Positions 53,617 to 64,000 of a stretch of 64,000 bases of DNA are shown here, piece by piece; positions within the stretch are counted from its first letter, which is position 1; each line of letters opens with the position of its first letter. The stretch is taken from assembly GCA_032716605.1 (NCBI GenBank), contig CM064505.1:50540211-50604210 (forward strand). Reading direction: 5' to 3'. This DNA comes from Paralithodes platypus (taxonomy: Eukaryota; Arthropoda; Malacostraca; Decapoda; Lithodidae). The notes beneath the pieces were generated by a model. The model was given only the letters and a program-made list of their open reading frames with translations, searched no databases and was not told the DNA's origin. Both the position numbers and the translations under genes were made by a program.

Positions 53617-54225
53617 CCTGACAAGCGCGATATAGACGTAGGTGCTAGGGTAGTTATTTGTGCATTTCTAGCCCTGGATTCTGACAGAATTCGTTATATT
53701 TACAATATAACCATTATTGTTTTCGGTATGCTTTTATTTTACATATTGATGTATATATGAACCTTCAAGAGTGCTAAAATAAGTGGGAAAAGCATTTGGG
53801 TGGTGAAAAACGAAGATATTGGCCACCCGGTCATAATCTCAGGCGAGAGAGAGACAGGCAGCCCTCCCCTCTCGCTGTCTGGGAGTCAACTGAGACGAGC
53901 GAGGCGGTGTGTGCCGGTGTCTGGGTGTTGCATAACGATCTTTTATGCAACCCACTTGTGCTACATTATCGCGGGAGAGAAAAATAACCGATAAATGATG
54001 ATAATAAGAGGAAAAATAGGTGATAATTGAGGAGGGGAGGGAGGGGGGAATAAGGTGGGAGGGGGGGGAGGGGGTGGGTGAGATTTACATGGATGAGTAC
54101 TGGAGGGGAATTATCTCACCTAGAGACAAATTCCTTTGTTTTGATAGGCCCTTTTTTTTTATGGAAGGCTTTTTTTATGGTCCTGCTTCCGTGAGGCCTA
54201 TCGCGTTCCCTATAGGAAGCCTTCC
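53617..54225. other. Noncoding stretch between two LINE fragments
   Basis: I see no gene. A G-rich tract (54030-54080) and a short duplication, GAGGCCTATCGCG at 54192 and again at 54228, are visible. Confidence 0.5.
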
Positions 54226-54494
54226 GTGAGGCCTATCGCGCTTGCCGGGTTAATACCACAGATATCGGCGACCCAAGTAGCACAACATGCAACAAGAACA
54301 ACAATAAAAACAGGTAGCACTCGCAAATCCATCAACAGGGAAGCAGCATCAACGGACAATGAAAACAACAACAACAACAACAACAGCAAACAACCACAGC
54401 CCGACCGCGAGTATCCCCTACTCTCTCCCGCACAAACAGCTGATCGACGCGGACCAAACCACACCTCCAGTCGTATGATAACAGTAAGAAAAAA

Positions 54495-54863
54495 CTATGT
54501 ATAGTCTGTAATATTGGTTTCAACAATAGGAGTTCACTTTTACAATGCAACAGTTGTAATGAAATTGTTCATAACCGATGTACTTACGTTAACAGTAGAA
54601 ACAAAGTTGAATGTGTTAAATGTAGGAACTCAGCTGTACAACATCGCGAAACCATTTGTTTTATTTGTGAATCACTCATAACACGACGTCAGAAGATCCA
54701 AAACTGTGTAAAGTGTACCCAGCTAGCTCACATGAAGTGCATCTCTAAGAAGACCAACAGTGAAGAACGGGAATTCCTTTGCAATAAGTGTGCCTTGCAT
54801 TCATTACCGAATATTAATGTAAATGATCCAAGTATTAATAATAATAATAATAATAGTTCTTAA
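54495..54863 (+). pseudogene. LINE ORF with two PHD/RING-like zinc fingers
   Basis: The first finger is LCIVCNIGFNNRSS, QCNSCNE, HNRCTYVN, ECVKCRNS. The second is ICFICESLI, NCVKCTQLAHMKC, FLCNKC. A low-complexity Asn run and stop follow. Such fingers occur in ORFs of CR1-like LINEs. Confidence 0.72.
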
Positions 54864-55078
54864 AGCTAGCTCATGCTAAGCTAGCTAAGGATAGCTCAAT
54901 AAGGCCGATTAGGCGTATTTCCATTGGGGTCCTGTACTACTACCCCATCCCTTTGCTCATGAGGGATTGTAACGACTCAGTGCTTGTGAAAAATCTTTAA
55001 TGCGCCGAGCGTGGGCGCGAACCCGGGCCTTCTGGGTGGAAGTCCGAGACGCTAGTCACTACACCAAGCGAGCTTGCC
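54837..55078 (-). mobile_element. tRNA-derived SINE (minus strand)
   Basis: The minus strand starts GGCAAGCTCGCTTGGTGTAG (A box TGGTGTAGTGACTAGCG) and has a B box GGTTCGCGCCC (55013-55023). The anticodon loop ACTTCCA would give TTC (Glu), tentatively. The 3' end is an (ATT)n tail. It separates finger and endonuclease parts of the LINE. Confidence 0.75.
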
Positions 55079-55769
55079 TTCAAAATCAAAGATGAATACA
55101 GAGTGTTCACCAACAAAGGGCTCCATCTTATCCACATTAACGCCAGATCAATGTACCATAAATTGTCAGACATAAACTTGTTAGCTAATAAGGCCAAAGC
55201 TTCAATAATTGCAATCACAGAAACCTGGCTGGATTCAAGTATAAACGATGGTGAAATAAACATTCAAGGTTTCAACATGGTTAGGAATGATCGCAATAGG
55301 CATGGGGGAGGAGTAAGTGTATGTAAAAAACAACCTCACACACACAACTAGGACCGACCTCCATATAGAAAATCACGAAGCTCTGTGGATCGACCTACAC
55401 CTGCCGAGGACAAGACCCATCACAATTGGGGTATGCTATAGGTCACCAGCCGACACACAATTCTTGACCAAATTTGAACGAACTTTGTCATCGCTAGACC
55501 CTCGGAATGAATCCATCATACTAGGGGATTTTAACCTGTGTTACAAACAACGAAATGATAGGCTTGTACGAGAATATAGGCATATACAATGCACAATCAC
55601 AAACAACTCATCACAACCCCCACACGTATCTCTGAGAACACTGCCACAATATTAGACCACATAAACTGTAACAGAGAGGACAAAATATCCCAATCAGGGG
55701 TTATACAGACTGGGATAAGTGATCACTTCGTCACATATTGCACACGGAAAACCACAAAAATTACTAAAA
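55079..55769 (+). pseudogene. LINE AP endonuclease, broken and truncated
   Basis: The motifs are LHLIHINARSMYHKL, IIAITETWLDSSI, NRHGGGVSVYVKNNL, WIDLHLPRTR with VCYRSP, ESIILGDFNL, and TGISDHFVTY. At least two frameshifts (near 55325 and 55590) occur. It is cut at 55769, before RT. The motif set fits CR1-like elements. Confidence 0.82.
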
Positions 55770-58700
55770 TGCCCCAGAACGAGAAGCCCACCACAGAAGC
55801 CATGAACGAACACCACACAGAAACACCAAAGGAAAGGTCCACAGAACGAAAGGACCAGCTGACCGAGCCAGCCATTTCAGACAGGCCCAAGCCCGCAGGG
55901 CTAAACAGCTCCAGGACACACCCATTTACCTTTTCTAAAACTGACCATTTTCCACACCTCACGTACACTAACCCCCTCGTGTCCTACACTCCTAACTACA
56001 AAGATGATGAACAGGAATATACATTCATATTAAAAAACACCATGCCCCTGTCCGGACGGTGACCCAATGCCAACACATGAGACAGCCATAGTATTATCTA
56101 TGTATGTTCTTACAACCGAGAAGTAGATGTTATATATCTTACAAGTTAAAACACTCACCCTGTCCCTAGACCTCGTATATCATTTTCCATGACGAGTATA
56201 GATATATGTAACCCGTGCTCAGTCGCCCCTTGCATTGTTCCTCTAGTAACTAAGTCTATAATATTAACTGCCACCAGCATTGATACGACATAGCGGCACT
56301 GTCCTTGCTACAAAGATGATGAACAGGAATATACATTCATATTAAAAACACCCATGCCTGTCCCGACGTTGAGCCAATGCCAACACATCAGACAGCCATA
56401 ATTATATCTATGTATGTTCTTACATCCGAAAAGTAGTTGTTGTATATCTTAGAAGTTAAAACACCCACGCTTGTCCCTAGACCTCTTATATCATTTTCCA
56501 TGACGAGTATAGATATATGTAACCCGTGCTCAGTCGCCCCTTGCATTGTTCCTCTAGTAACTGCCACCAGCATTGATGCGACATAGCGGCACTGTCCTTG
56601 TGTCGTATTTTGCCAAGTACAGATCAACCAGGTATCATCACCTTATTAGGACGACGACTATAATGTCATCGTTCATCGATGTATGCAATCCTTAGGTTAA
56701 GTATTTTTATCCGCCATTGTGTTCACCTTTTTCCATTTACTTTCCAAAATTGTCATACGTCTTCCCCTTGCCTCCTTCGTATCCACAGCCCACACTACGC
56801 CAATTTACTTCGTGTCTTACACCTCTTACCCCAACCAGAGATTATAAGATAACCTGGTTACCAGTATCTGTCATAAGTACCCCGAAACAATAACTAAGTA
56901 CCCCTACGAACTGCCGCTGTTGTTGATATTTATATTTAATAGAAAACGCAGTTCCCAGGGCCAACTAATAGTATCCATAACCCTCGGACTGATCACATAA
57001 CTCTGTCTTTTCCAGACTCATATACCACCCCATAGTTGCATTCCCCGGTAGCATTTGGCTAACGTATTCTACTGCCTTTTCGAACTTCCATATCAATTGT
57101 AGCCTAATGCCACCCCCACGCCCAGGGACCTTAGGGGCAAAATTTCCCTGTAGCCCTTGAACTCTTCCCCCCCTCTTATTAAGACACCCGCGCTTCTCGA
57201 CTCTTGTCCGACCTAGCCTCTCTCTCATACCTCTTGAAGATCCTTGAATTGTCCGTTGCTAACGCTCTCCAACCTTTTATATATATACTCCTATCCAGCC
57301 TACCTTCACTTAGTAGGCCAGAACAACATTAGAACTTTACTAGCCCCTTGCATGCCATCTATTCTCTTACAACACATTCACAACCCTGCACCCAATGGTC
57401 GTCGGTGCGAGGCTAGCCGCCCCGCCAGTAACTAATTTCTATTGCCATACTTCCAGATAAATGTGGCAGAGTTAGCAACCCAGTCTCCACCACATCCAGC
57501 AAACCCTACAATTAACAACCAGCCGAGTAAAACCAGCTAGCTAAGGCACCTTCGGTTTTGGTATTAAAGACACCCACATCTGTCTCATACACAGAGGGTT
57601 ATTACAAACACTGGTGATATGGCAAGCCCCTAGCCACAGCCGCCGGACGACTATCACAGCGAGAGGGCGCCCAGCTCCCCCTTTTTGCCCACCCGAGGGA
57701 GACCCCCACCCCCGCGGAGGTATACCTGGCCCCTGTTTTGACTTTCGAGTCATTGCCAGGTAGCACAGGAATTCTTCCTATCAATGAACTAACCATGAAT
57801 GACTAACACCTTTACTAACCTCTATTAACTCACAATAAACCATTTACCTTTCTTGCATGCTCTGATCACTAAATTAGCACCTCAGCTATACCATAGAATG
57901 AAGATTGAACGATCTAGAGAGACGCTCCTATCACAGCTGTCCCCATCCTCCTCGCAAAGTAGATCCAGTCTCTCTCCCCTAAATACGTCCAGTATAGCCA
58001 AAATAGTACCTCTTACTAAGGCTCAGTTATATGAAAATATAAAGGCTTCCTATCGCCCTGTGCCACAACAGTAAATACCATCTTACCTAGTCCCCATATC
58101 TATTGAGAGCTCAATTAAGTCCATAAGACTCGAGATCCCTACTGTCTACAGGGTCCAGAACCGAGCCTATAAATCTAACTCCCGCCCCCAGTCAAATCAG
58201 TTGAAAGCTAGACACCAACCAGGGGTCACTACCCTGCAGTTAACTTCTAGCTCTGCCCATGTGTTGTTCCGGAGTGAGATCCCAGAGCCGGCAGACTCCG
58301 TGGCAGATTTGGATAGAAGGACCTGCCCACGTATTGAAGAACTTCACACATATGGGCCCCCTGGACGGCCGCGGAACCAGTCGTTAGCCCCCAACATCAT
58401 GGACGCAAGATAACCAGGACCAGACCCATCAGATACTACCCAAGATTCCCTTTAGCAGTACTACATATTACTGTGCTGTTTAGAGATTCACTAATTAATA
58501 TTTCTACGAAGTGGCTAAGACTTTGCCCAGTGTAATTCATACTTGACCATTCCATTTGGGACGTACTAAGCGATCAGTGCTCTTTAATTAACAGGCGACC
58601 TTGACTCTCGTAATTACCTTATTCAGATATTAAAACTCTAGTGATATCTAACGTTCGCCCACTGATTTGCGTTCTATGTATTTCTGAAACAAGGATATAA

Positions 58701-59150
58701 AACTTAGATCAGTACCCCCTGAGGTTACTAGAATTCCCGTGCTCTAAAATACGCGTGTCTAATCTAGTCTGTGAACTACTACTTGTGCACCAGAGCTACC
58801 AGTAATAAATCTAACAGTGAATATGAATCTATAAGTAACATTGATGGTCTTCGGTATATAAACCTGTGGAATCGAAGCCAGTGATCAGAAGATTAATACC
58901 TGAACGTTGGAAGTGGGAGACTAGGCTCCATCCAGATCCACTTATGCTAGTGTTGTTCAATTCTATTGTATTGCCTTACACAAGTATTCTGCAGTGGTAT
59001 ATCAATAAACGTGATCATGTAACTTGCTACCATGTGTTTCTTTGTGTTCTCTATTCCTCATATCTTGTATTGTGCATGCAGCCTTATATACCCAGTCAAT
59101 TTAGAACTCACATTACCCAAGTTAAACCTGTAGAAAAACAGGGCATAACA
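55770..59150 (+). repeat. 5' LTR, about 3.4 kb
   Basis: Starts TGCCCCAGAACGAG, ends GGGCATAACA. The first 1.44 kb is almost the same as 62541-64000. It includes a tandem duplication of about 310 bases (units from about 56000 and 56313). The second unit has lost about 24 bases found in the 3' LTR. Small open frames (for example 55770-56062 and 57853-58074) have no recognisable domain. Confidence 0.82.
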
Positions 59151-59166
59151 TTGGCGGCAGCGGTGG
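59151..59166 (+). promoter_or_regulatory. Primer binding site of the gag-only element
   Basis: TTGGCGGCAGCGGTGG follows the LTR end directly, similar to the gypsy site CTGGTGACAGCGGTG. Confidence 0.65.
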
Positions 59167-59220
59167 TTCTTGATTCGGATAAAAGGTTGCATTACACTGC
59201 AAGTTTGGAACAGTAGAAGC

Positions 59221-60774
59221 ATGGCAACATCGCGAAATCTTCAGCCACTCGCACACATTCCCAAGTATGATGTAAACACGTATGATATCACCAGTTACTT
59301 AGACATAATAAAGCCAGTGTACGATGTGGTACTTCATAATGACCGCGAAAAAATCGCCTGGGCAATTTTGCATATTATACAGTTGGGAGAAGCCGTTTCC
59401 CAACTTGTTGATAAGCCTACCTTTAAAGAATTTATTCACCAAATGGTGACACAGGATACGCCAGAGAGTACCTGGAACCAGTTTCGATCCTTCGTGATCC
59501 GGACCTTAGATCCACTTTTGGGTTCCCCCATCGCCCCCAAAATAATAAAAGTCGACGAGATCAAGTATGAAGGGGATATAAATGTGACCCTCATACAACT
59601 CTACAGATACGTGAGGACCACGTATAGCTATGAAGATTACGACCAACAAAATGAACTCTTATTCACCGCTTTGTTAAACATCCTCCCACCCCACATCACC
59701 GACCATCTCGACCCGTATGGCTTATTCGAAGAACATATGCTCTCCATCAGAGAAGAATGCCTACGCAGTTCGATGAATCCCCTATCCAACCCTTCAGCCC
59801 CTATCCAAGACTCCGTGCACCCTTCCAAAATGACTTCCGGTGAAAGTCCAACCCCAGTGCACTCTTTCTTGCCTCTATCCTCTCTGACCATCCCTAAATT
59901 TTCCCCTGCCCAGCCATCCACCAACAATCATCTTCCATCAATTGTGTTACCCCATAAACCCCATCCTTTTTCTATGCATGTCAAACAAACCCACCAACCC
60001 CAGATAACCGCTAACCAGACCGTGACTGCCACCAAGAAGATTCCCAAAATTCGTCCTGTTAACAACCCCAAATCAATACATCAGTCCTCTACCAATAACC
60101 CCTGTTCTACACCTAACTCTTCCCCCACCAACCCTCCGCAGCCCCCCCAACAAGCCCCGTATTCTAGCTATGCCTACCTATGTAGGCCTACCACAACATA
60201 TTTTCCCCATGACCCCAGAAATGTTCAGCTATCCCCCCACCAACAAAATTTCCCTTGTGACAGTTTTCCGTCGGTAGCTTGTGACAGTTTTCAGTCAGTA
60301 GCCCCCTTCCACCCCCACACAATTCACACCCCAAGAAAACTTCGAAACCCCACACTTGACTCGCCCTCTCATGTCAAACAAACTCACCAGTCCCAGATAA
60401 CCTCTAACCAGACCGAGACTGCCACCAAGAAAATTCCCCAAACTCGTCCTGTTAACAACCCCAGATCAGTACATCACTCCTCCCTCAATAACCCATGTCC
60501 TATGCCTAACTCTGCCCCCACTAATCCTCCCCAGTCCCACATAACCTTTAACCAGACAGAGACTGACACCAAGAAAATTCCCCAAATTCGTCCTGTTAAC
60601 AACCCCAAATCAATACATCAGTCCTCTACCAATAACCCCTGTTCTACACCTAACTCTTCCCCCACCAACCCGCCGCAGTCCCCCAACAAATCCCGTTTCC
60701 TAACTCGCTCACCTCTCACCACCCTGACCCTCCCACACGCGCCGTTAATCCTCCCCTCACGCGTGACGACCTAG
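59221..60774 (+). CDS. Gag protein of the gag-only element
   Basis: A 517-residue ORF from ATG, about 70 bases after the primer site. The first 190 residues are a capsid-like region (ITSYLDIIKPVYDVV, EIKYEGDINVTLIQLYRYV, LLNILPPHITDHL) that parallels the gypsy gag at 20566-21447. The rest is Pro/Ser/Thr/Asn-rich, with three copies of a 47-residue unit (ATKKIPKIRPVNNPK ... NPCSTPNSSPTNPPQ). No zinc knuckle is found. It is open throughout, which suggests a young or selected ORF. Confidence 0.78.
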   Translation: MATSRNLQPLAHIPKYDVNTYDITSYLDIIKPVYDVVLHNDREKIAWAILHIIQLGEAVSQLVDKPTFKEFIHQMVTQDTPESTWNQFRSFVIRTLDPLLGSPIAPKIIKVDEIKYEGDINVTLIQLYRYVRTTYSYEDYDQQNELLFTALLNILPPHITDHLDPYGLFEEHMLSIREECLRSSMNPLSNPSAPIQDSVHPSKMTSGESPTPVHSFLPLSSLTIPKFSPAQPSTNNHLPSIVLPHKPHPFSMHVKQTHQPQITANQTVTATKKIPKIRPVNNPKSIHQSSTNNPCSTPNSSPTNPPQPPQQAPYSSYAYLCRPTTTYFPHDPRNVQLSPHQQNFPCDSFPSVACDSFQSVAPFHPHTIHTPRKLRNPTLDSPSHVKQTHQSQITSNQTETATKKIPQTRPVNNPRSVHHSSLNNPCPMPNSAPTNPPQSHITFNQTETDTKKIPQIRPVNNPKSIHQSSTNNPCSTPNSSPTNPPQSPNKSRFLTRSPLTTLTLPHAPLILPSRVTT

Positions 60775-62521
60775 GGACCCAACTATGTTCCCCCCCTTCC
60801 CCCAGAAATACTCAGCTATTCCCCCACCAACAAAATCTCCCTTGTGACAGTTTTCCGTCAGTAGCTCCCTTCCACCCCCCCCCCCCCCCCCCACAATTCA
60901 CACCCCTAATAAACTTCAAAACCCCACACTTGACTCACCCCCTCATGACAGACAAACCCACCAACCCCAGATAACCTCTAAACAAACCGTCACTGCCACC
61001 GACACACCCCACCACTCTGATCCTCCCACACGCGCCGTTAATCCTCCCCTCACGCGTGACGACCTAAGGACCCAACCATGTTCCCCCCCTTCCCCCAGAA
61101 ATACTCAGCTATTCCCCCACCAACAAAATCTCCCTTGTGACAGTTTTCAGTCAGTAGCTCCCTTCCACCCCCCCACAATTCACACCCCTAATAAACTTCA
61201 AAACCCCACACTTGACTCACCCCCTCATGACAGACAAACCCACCAACCCCAGATAACCTCTAAGCAAACCGTCACTGCCACCGACACACCCCACCACTCT
61301 GATCCTCCCCCACGCGCCGTTAATCCCCCCCTCACGCGTGACCCCCACCAAAGTGATTTCCCCCCCTCATGCGTACCGAACACCTGCTCACCAGTCGGTC
61401 CCCCACCATCATGAGCCCAGCTAAACTTTCAACCTCCCCCTCTTCACCGTTACACCACCCGCCCCAAATTCCACCCCAATGATACCGCTCGAGAAAATAG
61501 CAGTTCCAACCCAATCCAACCTCAATACTTTTTCCACCTTGGCTAAACCCCAAAATACTCTCTCTCTCGCCCCAAACAACATAATCAACCTCTCAACTTC
61601 AACCACTCCTCGAAATCCCATCCATGTCTCTCCCGAAAATAAAATCAGTCCAAATTCAACCCCTCTCAAACCACAACCCTGCCTGCCCAGACCCCCCCCA
61701 CCATCTCCCTATCAAAACCCCCAACCCCCAACCTCCCAACCACCCCATCATAGTAAAATCTCAACCTTCACCCTTACTCACCCTTCCCCAAAACCCCACT
61801 CACGACCACAACTCTCTACACGATTCAACCCCTCCCCAGCACCAACCTCTTCCGCAACAACAACCCCGACTCGACCTGCCCATTTCATCTTTAAAACCCC
61901 CCTATCACTACCCCCGACCGAAACCACTTAGACCCCCCTCCAAAACTGGCCCCGGGCCAGCTCGCCCCCAGACCCACATTCCTAACGACAAGAACTAACG
62001 GTAGATCCACACCAATATTCACTTAAAATCTGGATTGGTAGAGGAGGTGGGTCATGCCGGCTCGTCCACAGTCCAGCCTCCCTACCACTCTTGACCTAGA
62101 TTCCTAGCTTCACTTCCCATTAAAATGTATAATTTTTTTCATTCATTCATGATGAGGATATTATTGTACTTGATTTTTTTTTATTATTTTTCAATTCCTA
62201 GGCGATTGGGCATGATTCTATAAATTTACATGTTTTCCATATACTGTATATATTATTTTGTTCCCTTAGTCATACTACTTTTCTTGTTACCTACACTTTT
62301 CTGACTATCTTTTAAATTTGCTTTATACATTGTTAAACACTTTACCTCTTCTTAATTTCCTGTGTTCTTAATTATCTGTCCTTTCTTAAATTTACATGTT
62401 TTCCATATACTGTATATATTATTTTTTTTCCCTTAGTCATACTACTTTTCTTGTTAACCTACACTTTTCTGACTATGCTTCTTTTTACTTCACCCTTCAG
62501 GCTCGAGGACGAGCCTATAAT
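60775..62521 (+). other. Internal noncoding region with Pro-codon-rich repeats
   Basis: Degenerate copies of the gag 3' end (60775-61000 and 61020-61330, sharing CCCTCACGCGTGAC and CACACCCCTAATAAACTTC). Then a C-rich tract with frames 61479-61998 of low complexity. Then an AT-rich part with an 85-base duplication (62223-62307 and 62390-62475, TTTCCATATACTGTATATAT). No pol domain is seen. Confidence 0.65.
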
Positions 62522-62540
62522 GAAGGAGAGGGAAGTAAAA
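62522..62540 (+). promoter_or_regulatory. Polypurine tract
   Basis: GAAGGAGAGGGAAGTAAAA directly before the 3' LTR start TGCCCCAG: the plus-strand primer site of LTR retrotransposons. Confidence 0.8.
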
Positions 62541-64000
62541 TGCCCCAGAACGAGAAGCCCACCACAGAAGCCACGAACGAACACCACACAGAAACACCAA
62601 AGGAAAGGTCCACAGAACGAAAGGACCAGCTGACCGAGCCAGCCATTTCAGACAGGCCCAAGCCCGCAGGGCTAAACAGCTCCAGGACACACCCATTTAC
62701 CTTTTCTAAACTGACCATTTTCCACACCTCACGTACACTAACCCCCTCGTGTCCTACACTCCTAACTACAAAGATGATGAACAGGAATATACATTCATAT
62801 TAAAAACACCATGCCCTGTCCCGACGTTGAGCCAATGCCAACACATCAGACAGCCATAATTATATCTATGTATGTTCTTACATCCGAGAAGTAGATGTTA
62901 TATATCTTACAAGTTAAAACACCCACGTTTGTCCCTAGACCTCGTATATCATTTTCCATGACGAGTATAGATATATGTAACCCGTGCTCAGTCGCCCCTT
63001 GCATTGTTCCTCTAGTAACTAAGTCTATAATATTAACTGCCACCAGCATTGATACGACATAGCGGCACTGTCCTTGCTACAAAGATGATGAACAGGAATA
63101 TACATTCATATTAAAAACACCCATGCCTGTCCCGACGTTGAGCCAATGCCAACACATCAGACAGCCATAATTATATCTATGTATGTTCTTACATCCGAAA
63201 AGTAGTTGTTGTATATCTTAGAAGTTAAAACACCCACGCTTGTCCCTAGACCTCTTATATCATTTTCCATGACGAGTATAGATATATGTAACCCGTGCTC
63301 AGTCGCCCCTTGCATTGTTCCTCTAGTAACTAAGTCTATAATATTAACTGCCACCAGCATTGATGCGACATAGCGGCACTGTCCTTGTGTCGTATTGTGC
63401 CAAGTACAGATCAACCAGGTATCATCACCTTATTAGGAAGACGACTATAATGTCATCGTTCATCGATGTATGCAATCCTTAGGTTAAGTATTTTTATCCG
63501 CCATTGTGTTCACCTTTTTCCATTTACTTTCCAAAAATTGTCATACGTCTTCCCCTTGCCTCCTTCGTATCCACAGCCCACACTACGCCAATTTACTTTG
63601 TGTCTTACACCTCTTACCCCAACCAGAGATTATATAAGATAACCTGGTTACCAGTATCTGTCATAAGTACCCCGAAACAATAACTAAGTACCCCTACGAA
63701 CTGCCGCTGTTGTTGATATTTATATTTAATAGAAAACGCAGTTCCCAGGGCCAACTAATAGTATCCATAACCCTCGGACTGATCACATAACTCTGTCTTT
63801 TCCAGACTCATATACCACCCCATAGTTGCATTCCCCGGTAGCATTTGGCTAACGTATTCTACTGCCTTTTCGAACTTCCATATCAATTGTAGCCTAATGC
63901 CACCCCCACGCCCAGGGACCTTAGGGGCAAAATTTCCCTGTAGCCCTTGAACTCTCCCCCCCCCCTCTTATTAAGACACCCGCGCTTCTCGACTCTTGTC
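62541..64000 (+). repeat. 3' LTR (left part)
   Basis: Collinear with 55770-57208 with few differences, including the same 310-base duplication. It is cut by the window end. Confidence 0.85.

Larger units (their letters stand above)
54226..55769 (+). mobile_element. Second LINE fragment: PHD-type fingers and AP endonuclease
   Basis: Pieces: a low-complexity N-terminal part (54226-54504), two Cys-rich fingers after a frameshift in an A-run (54495-54863), a SINE, then endonuclease (55079-55769). A gag-only LTR element cuts it at 55770. It is related to but clearly different from the fragment at 53431. Confidence 0.75.
55770..64000 (+). mobile_element. Gag-only LTR retrotransposon with very long LTRs (3' LTR runs off the window)
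   Basis: 5' LTR 55770-59150, primer site 59151-59166, gag 59221-60774, noncoding repeats, polypurine tract 62522-62540, and a 3' LTR starting at 62541. No protease, RT, RNase H or integrase is found in about 3.4 kb of internal DNA. It is therefore non-autonomous, like TR-GAG or LARD-type elements. Confidence 0.82.

Noticed and set aside
54861..54900. Small palindrome AGCTAGCT cluster as a regulatory site
   Set aside because: It is the 3' part of the minus-strand SINE.
57853..58413. Short open frames within the long 5' LTR
   Set aside because: They are short with no recognisable domain. The matching part of the 3' LTR lies outside the window, so conservation cannot be judged.

Overview
The window is eukaryotic, repeat-dominated DNA from an animal genome. 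There are no prokaryotic gene clusters and I found no convincing host gene. Nearly every base belongs to transposable elements, often nested several deep: DIRS-like tyrosine-recombinase retrotransposons, a Ty3/gypsy-type element, a BEL/Pao element, several non-LTR retrotransposons (LINEs), a P-element/THAP9-like DNA transposon, a piggyBac-like MITE, tRNA-derived SINEs and a gag-only element with very long LTRs. This mix suggests a large-genomed marine invertebrate. The LINE remnants remind me of decapod crustaceans, but that is inference and needs a database search.

Layout. 1-3679: 3' part of a + strand DIRS-like element (DIRS-A), open in both of its long overlapping frames, inserted in a long LTR-like sequence (3680-7398) that also carries a LINE 3' fragment. 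7399-9204 and 27488-27655: two pieces of an older, diverged DIRS-like copy (DIRS-D). Between them lies an 18-kb block holding a minus-strand gypsy element: 3' LTR 9205-10376, proline-rich ORF3, integrase, RNase H/RT, protease, gag, 5' LTR 21543-23001. A second partial ORF3 copy (26275-27487) lies beyond the 5' LTR, so this looks like a tandem array sharing one LTR. The gypsy block is itself interrupted by a 5'-truncated LINE (12858-13786, 10-bp target duplication), a BEL/Pao piece (14520-18179), a short LINE end in the LTR (about 21768-22040) and a P-like transposon (23085-26274).

27672-52221: a second BEL/Pao copy (+ strand) that starts LTR, SGNH-hydrolase ORF, gag. It is split first by a LINE 3' end (29293-29872) and then by a LINE (LINE-A, minus strand, 30114-51968). 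LINE-A is split by two near-complete DIRS-like elements (DIRS-B 30936-39493; DIRS-C 40137-49481). DIRS-C in turn carries a 478-bp piggyBac-like MITE at a TTAA. This is a four-level nest.

52222-55769: remains of LINEs encoding a 2A-like peptide, PHD-type zinc fingers and an AP endonuclease, with two tRNA-derived SINEs. 55770-64000: an LTR retrotransposon with LTRs of about 3.4 kb, a primer binding site, a gag ORF, no pol and a polypurine tract. Its 3' LTR runs off the window.

How they relate. The gag-only element shares its LTR end, primer-site type and gag layout with the gypsy element, so a gypsy relative may supply its enzymes. Two BEL copies both keep an open SGNH ORF ahead of gag. The DIRS copies show the diagnostic inverted terminal repeats plus internal complementary region. 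Most copies are visibly dead (stops, frameshifts, insertions), but DIRS-A is intact as far as it can be seen. Several ORF boundaries rest on homology, because in-frame ATGs are not always present.
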